Part shown: one piece after another, positions 23,701-35,100 of the stretch | Position numbering within the stretch: the first letter of the stretch is position 1 | Layout of the letters: every line of letters starts with the position of its first letter | NCBI GenBank assembly: GCA_003254925.1 | Contig: QANZ01054283.1 | Coordinates: forward strand, 34,580-98,579 | From: Chamaecrista fasciculata | Lineage: Eukaryota > Streptophyta > Magnoliopsida > Fabales > Fabaceae | DNA length: 64,000 nt | Direction: 5' to 3' | The notes under the pieces: generated by a model | The model's input: only the letters and a program-made list of their open reading frames with translations | Databases searched by the model: none | What the model was told of the DNA's origin: nothing | Program-made: the position numbers and the translations under genes

Positions 23701-24639
23701 CTTGAAGAAACTTTTGTGGCTGTGATCATGGATTGGCCAAGATATATATGACACCATACAAAATGTGGCCTACATTGTGTTTATTTGGTCAATAGTAATA
23801 TAAAACCAGAACCAAAGTATAAATAAAGGATACAAGATAGTCCCTTATAATGGGTAGACCAACAGAGGCAGGCATTTTCACTTGATATAGGAAAATTGAG
23901 AACTTCTGAAATCATGTGTACCTTGATTTTACTTTCCACCTTTCAAAGGAAATGATATGCCATTTGAATAATATTATCATCCATGGTCTCAGAAATTATC
24001 CCTATACCTGGCATTATTTAAATCTATTATTTTTTTTTCATAGACCAAGATTATAAAGTATAAATAACCAAAACTAATCATATCGTTTGTGAAACTTACA
24101 TATGATATAATTCAACATATATTATCATTTGACTCAGTCAGTGTATACTGTATAGTCTGCCTAATATGCTCTTCCACAAACATGAAGTGATGACAATGCA
24201 AGTCAAGTCACAGGATCAATATTGTTAAGACTAGACCGTTCAAAAGTGTTTTGATTAATATCTTATTAGTTCAATCGGTCGAATTAACAGTTTGGGTAAT
24301 ATCACAAATAATCAATATTAATCATTTTAAATATCAATAATATATGAAATGTAAACATAAAGTTTAAAACAATAATACATAATCATAAATTGATAATTTA
24401 ACACACATAATTCAAGTTGCAATATATTATAAAGCTAAAAAGTACAATATAAATTGAGACTTTGTACTTAAATTGGGCTAGAAACAAAAGCCCACTAAAA
24501 AAGTAAAAAACAAAAAAAAAAATAATTCAGTTTTTTCCTTAAAATTGAGCCTATCGGTTCTTGGGCTGTACAGATTTAAATCGGTTCTAAACTTCTAATG
24601 ATTCTTTTGGATTATTTGGGTTAGTCTATAATATAATTT
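23701..24639. other. Intergenic DNA
   Basis: No gene. 24225-24620 has scattered CGGTTC/ACCGTTC motifs like the ends of the ACCGG-rich element at 21364 and may be an old relative. Confidence 0.35.
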
Positions 24640-24786
24640 GGGTATTGCATACAACTAATGATGTAGCCCTATACACAATTTTGATTGGTTAAAAAAGTTT
24701 TTTTTTTTTTTTATTTCTCATCATTAAATTACTTAAAGAATAGAGATTATACCACCTCACAATTGTATGCAATTGTATACATACCC
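24640..24786. mobile_element. Fold-back MITE candidate
   Basis: GGGTATTGCATACAA at the left is mirrored by TTGTATGCAATTGTATACATACCC at the right. The centre is T-rich. No flanking duplication was identified. Confidence 0.5.
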
Positions 24787-26059
24787 TAAGTTGCAGAATT
24801 TCCCTATTTCCTATCCAAAATGGTTCTTACTTCTTAGCCATGAACTAGTATGTCTCTTTTAGTGGGTAGCAGTTAGACTGGTTGGAAACAACATTGATAT
24901 GAAGACATTATTCAACGATGAGAAAGCATGATTGTCAATAAAAGCTCCAGTACAAAAGAATATTCGGAACTTGAGATTAGCAAACAGAAGAAGATAACCT
25001 ACATACAATTCCCGGGGATAAACTTACCATGTTCTGGCAAAAGAAAAAGCTTCAATCTTTGGGTTCTAAATCAAGACATTTCCAGGAAAGAAAATGTTTA
25101 ATTTAGATATATCCCTTTCAAATCTAAATCATATATATATGTATATATTCCTCTTCCTCTCATCTGTTATCTTCAATCTAGACATACATAACCTCAGAGT
25201 TAGAAGAACCTTTCTTTTGTGCCTTGATCACCATTCAGCCTTTCATTCAAGATGACAGCCAGCTATGGCTTTGTCTCATGTTTCGCTCCAAGCAGTGAAA
25301 GACAAGGGTGTCACCTTCATAATAAGAGCACATTGTCTACCTGAGCAGCATCACAAAGGCAAACCAAAAGAAGTAATTAGAAACATTTAGTAAGAAAACT
25401 TACACTCTTGCACTCTTTCTAGAACTCATAAATACCCTATATAGATGGTACTTGTAACATTCATTGCCATGCCATGGTAGACATTCTTCATGTATGTTTT
25501 AAACTCCGTAGTATGAAATTGCAAGATAAGTGGTATTATACTTGTAATACCTCAAATATGACCAGTGATAAGTTGCATTTAAGATATTAGATATCTAACA
25601 ATTGCAGGATATGCAATATTGACCATGTTTCACATGGGTGTACACTATATACTTGCTACTATCCTTCCATAAAGAGAAAGTGCGCGCCTAGGAGATCAGT
25701 AAATACAAGATTTTTAACAATCAAGTCATAGAAAATCATTGAGCAGAGAGGAAAAAACTTGTTAATCTTTCTCACTCTTAATCCTTGTAGTGGACAAACT
25801 AAAATCCATTTAAAAATTTACGATAAGCTGAAAATCTCAACTAGAAACTTTACTACAGAGAGATTGGTACAAAGAAGATTATACAAAGCATTACAGCAAA
25901 ACTGTTGGTATTTGGAGAAAAAAAAATTATTGGGAGAATACTGAGCCACTATATTATTATTCTTCAGGTACAAGAGAAAAACAAAATTACAGAAGCACAG
26001 GAAGAAAAAATTGGGAATTAAATAAACAATCAATTATTAGTTCTCAATTTATTATTTTC

Positions 26060-26061
<2 letters not shown>

Positions 26062-26094
<33 letters not shown>

Positions 26095-26117
26095 NCTTTT
26101 TTTTTTTTTTTTTTTTT
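26062..26117. repeat. Poly-T tract with one N
   Basis: About 55 T residues interrupted only by NC at 26095-26096, the only ambiguous base noticed in the window. Read on the minus strand it is a poly-A tract, which could be a retrotransposed tail or simple slippage. Its true length is uncertain. Confidence 0.9.
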
Positions 26118-26371
26118 CTATTTTTCATTTTGCCAATTTTTCCGGTTCTTAACTGATATATTCTGCAGACTGAAGAAGAAGAAGAGCATAAATGTTGCAG
26201 ACAGAACCATAATGGAATGAAACTGAGTTGGAGTATGCACATTAAACATCTACATATTCTTCAGGCTCTTCTATACATATATATTTACCCTGATTACACA
26301 ATTTTTGTTAACATCAATTACACTGCAATGGCAATCTAATGCTAGTACCCCTGTTGGATTTAAAATACTTA

Positions 26372-26460
26372 CACATACCCACAAAAACATATAGATAGAT
26401 AGATATTAATGCACATACCCACAAAAACATATAGATAAATATTAATGCACATACATACAT
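26372..26460. repeat. ~40-bp short tandem repeat
   Basis: CACATACCCACAAAAACATA + TAGATA(n) + TTAATG occurs at 26372 and 26412, with a partial third unit at 26448. The difference in unit length comes from a TAGA microsatellite. Confidence 0.75.
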
Positions 26461-27868
26461 AAACTTCGAACTCTAAAGTATAGTTCAAAGTTTGACTTCG
26501 AAAACCTAATTTTTCCATTATGAAGTTAATTTGGATAGAGTTACCGACACATTTTAGTAAAAGACTTCAAGTTACAGCTTAAGCCACTGATTATTGTCCA
26601 GAATTTTGGGCTTTGCTTTTCTATCATGTGAGTACTCAAAAAAATCAACATATAAAAAGTAAAAATAAGCACAAAAACTAACTAGTTTAGAAGAACCAAT
26701 GGAGGAGGTAGACATTTTGAATTCACACTTGAGCTAAGGCAGGATCGTTGAGTCAGTCACGGGCATAATCTAATAGAACTAATATGTTCTCAATCTTGAG
26801 TTTCAATTACAATATTGAATAACAGTGTTACTTTGACAAGCATCATTTTTCAGTTTAGCAATTCTTTACTGCACATTTTGAATATTTCTCCTGCATTATT
26901 AAATAAAATAACAAGAAACTTCAATCCCATAGGTAGAATCCAGTCTCATATCACAAATAACTATACATCTATAAGCATGAATCTCCTCATCCATAATTGG
27001 TCTCCTCAACCAGCATGAGCTCAGATGACAGTAAAAGTGCATGGATATAAATGAAACTAATTTACATGACCTAAGAATTACAAGGTAAGGAATATTCTGA
27101 TCGTAATTCTTTATTAAAAAGCCTCGACAGTATGATTCTTTTAAAGTAATCACTACCGAACAGATCTCCAAATAAACTGAGTTTTTACCATAAAGGCAAC
27201 TTCAAACCAGGATTCTAAGAAATACTGGCGTCATCTAAGAAAAACTTCAATGAGATAGCATTTACAGTCACATTTCTCCGGCCATTGAACAATGAAGAAA
27301 TAGATGAGCAGATTACCCATGTTCTTTGCTTTGACAACACTGACAAAGACAGCCCAATATTGAATTTTTATAACAAGAGCTGTTAAAACATGATTAAGAG
27401 CCGCTACTCTCTTACAGAAACTTTAGACCAAAACCAAGATCTGCAAATCATCATCCAAATAAATACATAAGAACCCTCAAGGCACATTTGAATAGAAATT
27501 CAAGATAATAAACACATTAACTAAAGGATCCCACACCGTATCATCCCCCTGCCCCATTCCAAAACACAAAACAAAGAACTTCTCTCAATCATCATATGGC
27601 ATTCCATTTACATGAGTGTATGTGCGGTGTGCTATGTAATTCTTTGTCATTTTGTCGTTCAGTTAATAAAAGAAGCATGCAGCAAGATATTCAGTTAAAA
27701 ACAAAAGTGTGATCATAACAAAAAATCAAATAATAAGACATTTTTAATGTAAAACTTCAAACATATAATGATGGATGAATTTCAAACTTATAACAGCTAA
27801 GGAATCAGTAGCGAGAACGCCAACCTGCCTATCTGTTAGTTGACAAAAATACATTGGATTTTTTTTCA

Positions 27869-29431
27869 CTAAATAGATTCTTTCTTGCTAGTAAACAATC
27901 TCCCTGTACTAGTAGGTGATTTTGACCTCTGTTGTGATCTCTCAACATCTTTACGTCCACCATGCATTCGTCCCCTTTTAAAAACATCTGATGGATTCTT
28001 TCCCTCAGTCTTACGTTGAAAGTTTCCAGCAGATCTTTCCCTCGGAAAATTTCTTAAAGGCTTCCTGACTATTCCTTCCCTACGATTGACAGAGGTTTTA
28101 TGATTTACTCTCCTAGAATGATCTTTATAATCATCAATGTCCTTGTCACTATCTTCTTCAGCATTAGGGCTGGAAGACACAGAAATCTCCCGTTTGTTCT
28201 CCCCCCTACTATTTTCAACACCCTTTTCCCTTCCTTCATTTTTCTTGACCTTCAATTCTTGCTGGGTGCTTTTTCCTTCCACCTTATTTGTATTGCTATC
28301 TTCTGTAGTAGTATTAATGAGATGCATATACTGACTTCTTAAAGTCATCAATGGATGTTGCTCAATCAGTGAACCCCTCTTGTAACCCTCCCTCAAAACC
28401 ACAGTGTAGGTTCCAATCTTTTTAGACAAATAGAATATACCAGGGTGGTGAAGCAGTGCTCTCTTAAATTTTGATCTGAGTCCAAGGTAGTCTCCGAGAA
28501 GTAGTAAATTCTCTTTTTCTGTCTTCTTCGGAACTAAAATGTGAAGAATTTCATGCAAAACTGCAACAGCCCACTTATCAGATTCCTCGCTGCTAGTCGA
28601 AAGATGAGCAGCATTTTCATATGGAGATATATATGGCAACTTCTGCCAGTCATCCAACCACTTCTTATACTTTTTATCCATCTCAAAACCAGTAGAGAAT
28701 TGCAGAGGGAACACCAGTGGCTTTCCCTCGGTATCACCCATTTTCTTATTTATAGCATTCTTCTCCATAACCGAAGTTGCAAATTCATTGCTCCAACAAA
28801 CCAACTCCAGAACCTGTTCATCCTTCGAACCAAATGCATAATCTTTCCTACCAACAATCCGAAAATAATCAGGAAACTCAGGGACGATACTCTGGGCATA
28901 GTCCTGAGGAAGACCCAGATCCCATTTCAAGTGCTCAATGATTGTTAATGGGATTTTATGGATTCTCGATATCATCAACAGCTTCAACAGTCTATCTGCA
29001 ACCTGTTGCTTATAACTATCACTCTGATACATCAACTGCTCTTCAGCATCGAGGTTGAGAACTTCTGGGGTGAGCCGGATATGAGGGTTAATCCCAATTC
29101 CACCGGGAAGAAACTCCTCAAAAACTGAAGGATGATTTCGAATGAATTCGATGGGACGGATAGGAATTTTGAGAGATCCCTTGTTCTCAGCTATGACAGA
29201 GATCGGGAGGGACTTGGAAGGCTCACGCTTGATGAAGTTCTTAAGATTGATCAATGGCAGCAGGTTCTTTTCCTTCTCGACGGCATGGTCCAAACCACGG
29301 TCTCTGACCAATTTGATGGTGGAAGTGAAATCTACGAAGTTTCGCAGCTGGTTAAGGTGGTGGCATTGTTTGATTAAGGAATGTTGTTGCAGAATTGACT
29401 TGTTCTGCGACAAGAGGAAGATGAAAAGCAT
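27869..29431 (-). CDS. PORR-domain organelle RNA-binding protein
   Basis: One uninterrupted frame of 520 aa; the ATG at 29431 is the first of the frame and gives a basic, Ser/Gln-rich leader (MLFIFLLSQNKSILQQHSL) suitable for import into mitochondria or plastids. The PORR (plant organelle RNA recognition, WHAT'S THIS FACTOR) domain covers roughly residues 41-372. It begins VRDRGLDHAVEKEKNLLPL and contains IEFIRNHPSVFEEF, HLKWDLGLPQDYAQSIVPEF, WQKLPYISPYE, WAVAVLHEILHILVPKKTE, LGDYLGLRSKFKRALLHHPG and YTVVLREGYKRGSLIEQHPL. Family members bind organellar RNA and promote group II intron splicing, or act in mitochondrial biogenesis (WTF1, WTF9, RPD1). Residues 375-520 form a long hydrophilic Lys/Arg/Ser/Glu-rich tail of low complexity. 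The exact orthologue and target intron are not determined. Absence of introns is normal for this family. Confidence 0.93.
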   Translation of the reverse strand: MLFIFLLSQNKSILQQHSLIKQCHHLNQLRNFVDFTSTIKLVRDRGLDHAVEKEKNLLPLINLKNFIKREPSKSLPISVIAENKGSLKIPIRPIEFIRNHPSVFEEFLPGGIGINPHIRLTPEVLNLDAEEQLMYQSDSYKQQVADRLLKLLMISRIHKIPLTIIEHLKWDLGLPQDYAQSIVPEFPDYFRIVGRKDYAFGSKDEQVLELVCWSNEFATSVMEKNAINKKMGDTEGKPLVFPLQFSTGFEMDKKYKKWLDDWQKLPYISPYENAAHLSTSSEESDKWAVAVLHEILHILVPKKTEKENLLLLGDYLGLRSKFKRALLHHPGIFYLSKKIGTYTVVLREGYKRGSLIEQHPLMTLRSQYMHLINTTTEDSNTNKVEGKSTQQELKVKKNEGREKGVENSRGENKREISVSSSPNAEEDSDKDIDDYKDHSRRVNHKTSVNRREGIVRKPLRNFPRERSAGNFQRKTEGKNPSDVFKRGRMHGGRKDVERSQQRSKSPTSTGRLFTSKKESI

Positions 29432-30649
29432 TGCGATGCTTTGCTAGCTTCAAGTTTTCTGGGTTCAGTGTAATGGACAGTGAAGTTGAAGCCTTGAAGG
29501 CTGAGGAGGGTTTTAGCCTTTTAGGGTTTTGAATTGAGTAAAACTACTAACTAGCGCTAGCATCCAGTGATCAATGTATGCTTGTAAGTCATGTTCATTT
29601 TCGTACTTTATGTTTCAAAATGTTTAAATTGGTTTTAAATATTGGTAAAATGTTTTATTTTGGTCCTAAACTATTGAACATGATTATATTTATCTTGTTT
29701 CAAGTTTGAATGTTACTAGTTTAGAACTACGTATTATTCTCAAATAATACTTTTTCTATTTAGTTGGGGTTGTCAGCAAATAAGGTCAAATTGATCCTGA
29801 AAGTAGACCTCTTGTTTCTCAGTCAAACAAGCAAAATTGATCATATCTCTATTGTTTCAAGTTTAAATGCAAAAAATTTCAGAACTACAAGTTACTCTTA
29901 ATAAATCCTTTGAAGTTTGAACTTGAAATAAAATACGAGAAAAATATGACCAAATTCAATAGTTTATGACCAATTTGAATATTTTAAAACATAAAAGATC
30001 AAAATAAATATTAAGGCATACATTTTAGATAAAAATGACCCTTTGACCTAGTAATATTGTTATAAGAAAATAAATATTAGTGGAATATTCAAATGGATCT
30101 TGTATATTTGTTTCAAAGTTCATTTTGATCTTTTATCTTTTAGAATCTTCAAATTGATTTTATATATTTTTATAATGGGTCATTTTAATCTCAAGTTCAA
30201 ATGTAAAAAGTCTTGAAATACTAGTTATCTTGACAAATATTTCTCTATTTAATTGGAGTTTAACAATCGACGTCAAACCGAGTTCGGAAAATAGATAATC
30301 TATTTTATAGTCAAACAAATAAAGTTGGTAATATATATCTCATTTCAAACATGAATGTAATTTTTTCAAAGTTACAAATTACTTTTAACAAGTTTTTTTT
30401 CTCAATTGAAATTATAAATAAATAAGGTCAAATCGAATTTTTTTTTTGCTCAATTGAAATTATAAATAAATAAGGTGAAATCGAGTCGAAGTTTACTATT
30501 AATTTTTCATACACTTTTAACTTAATTTTACTTTTTTTTTACGAGATTCTAATTAGACAAAAAACAATATGTTAAAAATAACTTGTGTATCTCAACTTGT
30601 TTTATTTTACACTTGAAACTTATAGGTATATTAAAACTTAGACTAAATT
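29432..30649. other. PORR upstream region and two diverged fold-back repeats
   Basis: 29432-29580 is the likely 5' leader and promoter of the minus-strand PORR gene. About 29590-30060 has mirrored arms (TTTATGTTTCAAAATGTTTAAATTGG against CCAATTTGAATATTTTAAAACATAAA, shown here in part) of the same family as 39330-40087 and 53438-53901. 30080-30530 is a further diverged half copy. No gene. Confidence 0.5.
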
Positions 30650-31756
30650 ACAAAGAAGGTCCTTGTGGTTTGACTCATTCTCAGAAAGGGTCCTTGTGGT
30701 TTAAAAAGTGACAAATAGAGGGTTTGTGGTTTACCCCTTTAACAAAAAGGGTCCTGACCCCTGAGATAAATTTATGTCCAAAATTTAACGAAAATATTGG
30801 TTAAAATACTATTTTAAGACCCCAAAAGTTTTATTTTATTACATTAAGATCTTTTTCTTTTTAGAATAAGATCAAAACATAAAAAAGAAAAATAAATTGA
30901 AATTTTAATGGAATTTGCCACAATTCTTCTTCTTCCCACTCCTCTCTCTCTCACAATTCCCAATTTCTTTTTGATTAGTGGTTCAGGGAAAATCCACTCT
31001 GATTGACACATTAGCCAACCGAATAGGAAAGGGAAGCTTAAAAGGAAGCGTGAAACTAAACGTCGAAGCCTTAGATTATAGCTTCTGAAAGCGATTTACG
31101 CGTACGTGATGCAAGACGACCTTCTCTTTCCGATGCTCACAGTGGAAGAAACCCTAATGTTTGCCGCCAAATTCCGATTACCTCGCATGATATCGAAATC
31201 CAACAAGAAGAAGCGAGTCCAAGCTCTGGTGGACCAGCTTAACCTAAAAAATGCTGCTAAAACCGTAATCGGCGACGAAGGCCACCGTGGAATCTCCAGC
31301 GGCGAACGACGGCGTGTGTCCATCGGAATCGACATAATCCACGATCCAGTCGTATTGTTCCTCGACGAACCAACCTCGGGACTATATTCGACGAGCGCAT
31401 TCATGGTGGTGAATTTATTGCAGAGAATCGCCCAAACAGGAAGCATTGTATCATGTTAATACATCAACTTATTAGATGAGAGAGAGGAGCGGTCAGAAGA
31501 AGAAGAATTGTGGCAATTTCCATTAAAATTTTAATTTATTTCTCTTTTTTACGTTTTGATTTTGTTCAAAAAAGAAAAGGATCTTAATGTAAAAAAAAAT
31601 AAAACTTTTAGAATTTTAAAATAGTATTTTAACTAATATTTCTGTTAAATTTTAGACACAGAACTTTTTTTTTTTTTTTAACGGAGTAAACCACAATTGT
31701 TTTTTTTATTATTTTTTAAATCACATAGACTCTATCTAATGGGCCAAATCAAAGAT
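30650..31756. mobile_element. Inverted-repeat (MULE-like) element carrying an ABCG fragment
   Basis: Left arm about 30650-30950 and right arm about 31476-31756 are inverted copies. TTGCCACAATTCTTCTTCTT on the left mirrors AAGAAGAAGAATTGTGGCAA on the right. Further out the arms share AAAATAGTATTTTAA/TTAAAATACTATTTT and, in diverged form, AAGATCTTTTTCTTTTTAGA and AATTTAACGAAAATATTGGTT. The outer parts contain GGTCCTTGTGGTTT repeats known from plant Mutator-like ends. The 0.5-kb loop contains a broken ABC transporter gene. The outermost boundaries and a target duplication could not be fixed; imperfect similarity may continue to about 30590 and 31830. Confidence 0.75.
30979..31475 (+). pseudogene. 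ABCG half-transporter ATPase fragment, captured and broken
   Basis: The translated text matches the nucleotide-binding domain of ABCG1/2/6/16/20-type half transporters, a single-exon gene type, so absence of introns fits capture. SGSGK and STLIDTLANRI (Walker A) are split by an extra A at about 30991. A second frame change near 31080 precedes [20 protein letters not shown], which runs openly to 31459. That frame includes the signature [12 protein letters not shown] (normally VSGGERRR), Walker [12 protein letters not shown] and a changed D-loop (GLYSTSAF for GLDSTSAF). A third frameshift interrupts SIV-IMSIHQ, followed by a stop. No membrane domain is present. It lies entirely in the loop between two inverted arms. 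It cannot encode a working transporter. Confidence 0.85.
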
Positions 31757-32136
31757 ATTTAATATTCATCGATCTCTCGTTAGTTTTCCATTTCATTTTA
31801 TAAGTTTTAACTTTCAAGTATATTTCGACTTTAACATATCAAAATAAACAATAAAATGTACAAAATTATGTGATGTGATTAAGTGATGTGATTGTGTGTA
31901 AGAAAGCATTATAGTGCATTAATTAATAATTAAACTCATAATAATGCTGTGATTAGCCGAAAGTCCCAGCAAAGTGTGACCGAGGGACCAAAAAGCATCA
32001 TCACATCGTCTTCGTCTCCCACCAACTCTCACCCAATCCCACAATCATTCCTCTCTCTCTCTCTCTAACTCTCTCTCTCTCTACCCAACTGGGGAACTTC
32101 AACTCTTCCCGCTCCCGCACCCACAGGAGATCCGCC
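31757..32136 (+). promoter_or_regulatory. Upstream region and leader of PTP1
   Basis: AT-rich to 31960, then a CT-rich stretch with (CT)n at about 32050-32085 immediately before the start codon, typical of plant 5' leaders. No clear TATA box position can be assigned. Confidence 0.4.
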
Positions 32137-35100
32137 ATGGCTGCTTCTTCCTCCGGCAATTCCATTTCATCTTCTTCCTTTGCTTCCTCTCACAAACCCT
32201 TCGATTTCTCGCCCGATTTTCCCCGCAAAATCCCTCTCACATCCGATCAGGTTAACTATTGCCAAGAAGCTTTATCCTTCTTCAGGGAGAGGCTACTCAC
32301 GCCTTCCAAGATCGCTCAAGAGTTTTCCCACTTGCAGGTTCGTTCTGGGTTTTTCAGATTTTGCCATTTTTGTGGTTTGCCAATTCCTGCTGTGTTTTTT
32401 TTTTGGTTGCTCGGAAAGTTTGGGAAAATGAAGGGGAAATGGAAATGGCGTTTCAATTGTCTGATTGCGTTATTAGTTTTTGGGAAATTTTTACTTGTTT
32501 AAGGATGAAGGGGCTGGCTGGAGTGCTGTGTGGTGTTTGCAAGTGAAGACGTTTTTGTTCTTTAAATGGCATGACATGCTTTATTAGTTAAGCATATGCT
32601 TTAAATAACTCTAGGTGTTCATAGATTTTCGTGTTGCATAGCACGGTGACATGAAGAGAATGGGAGAATACATGAAATGGATTTCTTATTGAAACGTTTG
32701 GACTCTTTATGTGTAGAGGTTAGGAACCCTTAGGGCACAAAAGAAACACAGAAGCGTAAGTTTCTTGAACTAGGCAGCAAGAACACAAAAAACAGAGAAC
32801 ATAGAGAAAGAGACGAGAGAGCAAGAAGGGAGAAGAGAGACAAATTTGAGGGGAATAAATTCTGATTTTTATTCCACCAATAAGGGTCTGAAATCTACAC
32901 TGATTTGATGAGAAGCAATTGTTAGATACTTATAGGAAATACCTAACCAAAACTCAAAACAAGTGCAAACACAAACTGCACAAACAGAAAAAACTGAATA
33001 ACTAACTAACTGACTAACAAAAACAGTTAGCAAACTGAACTATAATGTGGCCAAGAACGGGAGAGAATAACCGTCAGAGAGACAAAGGGAATCTGACAGT
33101 TATTCCCCTAAGAGATGGTCCTGCCACGCTGGAATTCCATTAATGCCAACCTGGATATCTAAACTTAAGGAAAGCCTAGCTAAAAGTAATCTGGAATTGT
33201 TCCCAAAACATAACATTATGTAATTTAATTTCATTATTTGCTTGTAGCTTAGGTTGCCTCCCTGACGTTTTTGGTTTTATTACTGTATCTTTGATTTCAG
33301 GCCGGTAGGATAACATCGAGTGAGATGAAGACCAGATGCACTGTAGCTCTTAATGAAGTAAATGTGAACAAAAATCGGTATACAGATGTCTTACCATGTA
33401 AATATGACTTTCTTGTTTCTCCCTACCAAAAGTTAATTGTACTGTGTATTTAAGATAGAGCAATTGCAGTGTAGACGTTAATAAAGTTGAACATGAACAT
33501 CTTTTTGAAGATGTTTGTTTATTTATATATTTTCCTTATTTCAGTTGACAAGAACAGGATTGTTCTCGAATCAAGTACAGATTATAGACCTGCAGCAAAG
33601 GGATATATCAATGCAAGCTTGGTCTCGGTATAAATATTATTAATGCATATTTAGTATTGTTTAAAAATGATATTACAAGGAGATCTTGGTATTTTTTTTT
33701 CTTATTTTCAACTTTCAACCTTCTGACTTCCTCTTAAATGCAGAACTCTTCCTCTGGAAATGTTTCTCAGTTTATAGCTACACAAGGTCCGCTGCCCCAT
33801 ACTTATGAGGATTTCTGGGAAATGGTTATCCAATATCACTGTCCTGCAATTGTGATGCTCACTAGGCTGGTAGACAATTACAAGGTACTTAACTGTGCGT
33901 GCTTCCAGGAAATTCTTTGTTTTTTCATACCAGTGATATTAAATTACTTGGTTTGGTTTGTAGCTGTACATGTGTTTGTGTTTCTTAATATTCTGTTTTA
34001 AACTCTAAGTGTTGGTAAAGCACTTGTGAGTGTGTTCTCGCCATGCACAGCTAAGATTCAAGGGAGTGGGTGCTATTCCTCTCCTCCCCATTCTAGTGGT
34101 AATATTTATATTTTCTTGAAGTATTTGTTTTCACTGTTGCCATTCATAGCTAGGTGAAAGGCAATGTTGAAGGCAACCAAAACTAAAATTTTAGATATAA
34201 TGTGATCATGTGAAAGGAATATGCCATGAAATCTTTTCATTGTGTGTTGAATGTGTGGTCCTCGTTGATTACGAGCACCCTATGATGCATGGGGACGTTA
34301 AATATTGAGTTGTATCCGTAATTGGTATGTATTAGGTACGGATACGTGGGAGGTATGGTGGGATACGTAAGCATCTCAATTCAATTTTTTTCAAAAAAAA
34401 AACAAAAACTCAATCCGTATGAAATTCAAGATGGGCATTATGGATCTGTTAGCAATGGACAATGGCTTCAACTTTTATTTAAAGGGATTGGGAGAGCTTC
34501 TGAAGAGTGAAAATAACAAAAATACATAGGATGCTATTCAGAAAAGACAATACAGAGTAAACCATATTGAGAAGACGAAGGGGATGCTGGAAGAAGCTTA
34601 TGATTTTGCGAGCATTCAAGTAAATCAGCGACATAGTGGCTTAGTGGTCTACCTTTACTGCTCTCATCTCTTGTTTCCATCTCGCAACAGCAAGTTACAA
34701 TTTGGGATTTGGGATTCATGGGTTTATGGAAAAGGGACACGGTTTAACCGATTGGAGAAAGGCATAAAGTTATAAAGTCCTTTTTTTTAGTTACTTTTTA
34801 ACTCTTTTTTGTTTGGTCAAAAGGTCTCACTTTTGGTTTTATTTTTTAAAACTTATATACTCTTTTTAATTTAGTTTTGTGATTTTTGTTTTCTAAAGAT
34901 ACTTTAATCCTTTATTATATGAGAAAATATTTTTTATATGTATCATATTTTTATAAATATATTTTGCCTCACCCGTACTCCATATTTAAAAAAAATTTGT
35001 CGTATCTCGTACCCGTATCCGTACTTGTGCACGAAACCTACGCCTATACATGCAACTTAGCAAGCACCTTTATTGCATGTCTTCACCTAATTTTCACTAT

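Larger units (their letters stand above)
24787..27868. other. Intergenic region and 3' side of the PORR gene
   Basis: No protein gene recognised in about 3 kb. Contains a long T tract with an ambiguous base (26062-26117) and a short tandem repeat (26372-26460). The part next to 27868 may include the 3' UTR of the minus-strand PORR gene. Confidence 0.45.

Noticed and set aside
28541..28948. 135-codon plus-strand ORF
   Set aside because: Antisense shadow of the PORR coding sequence.
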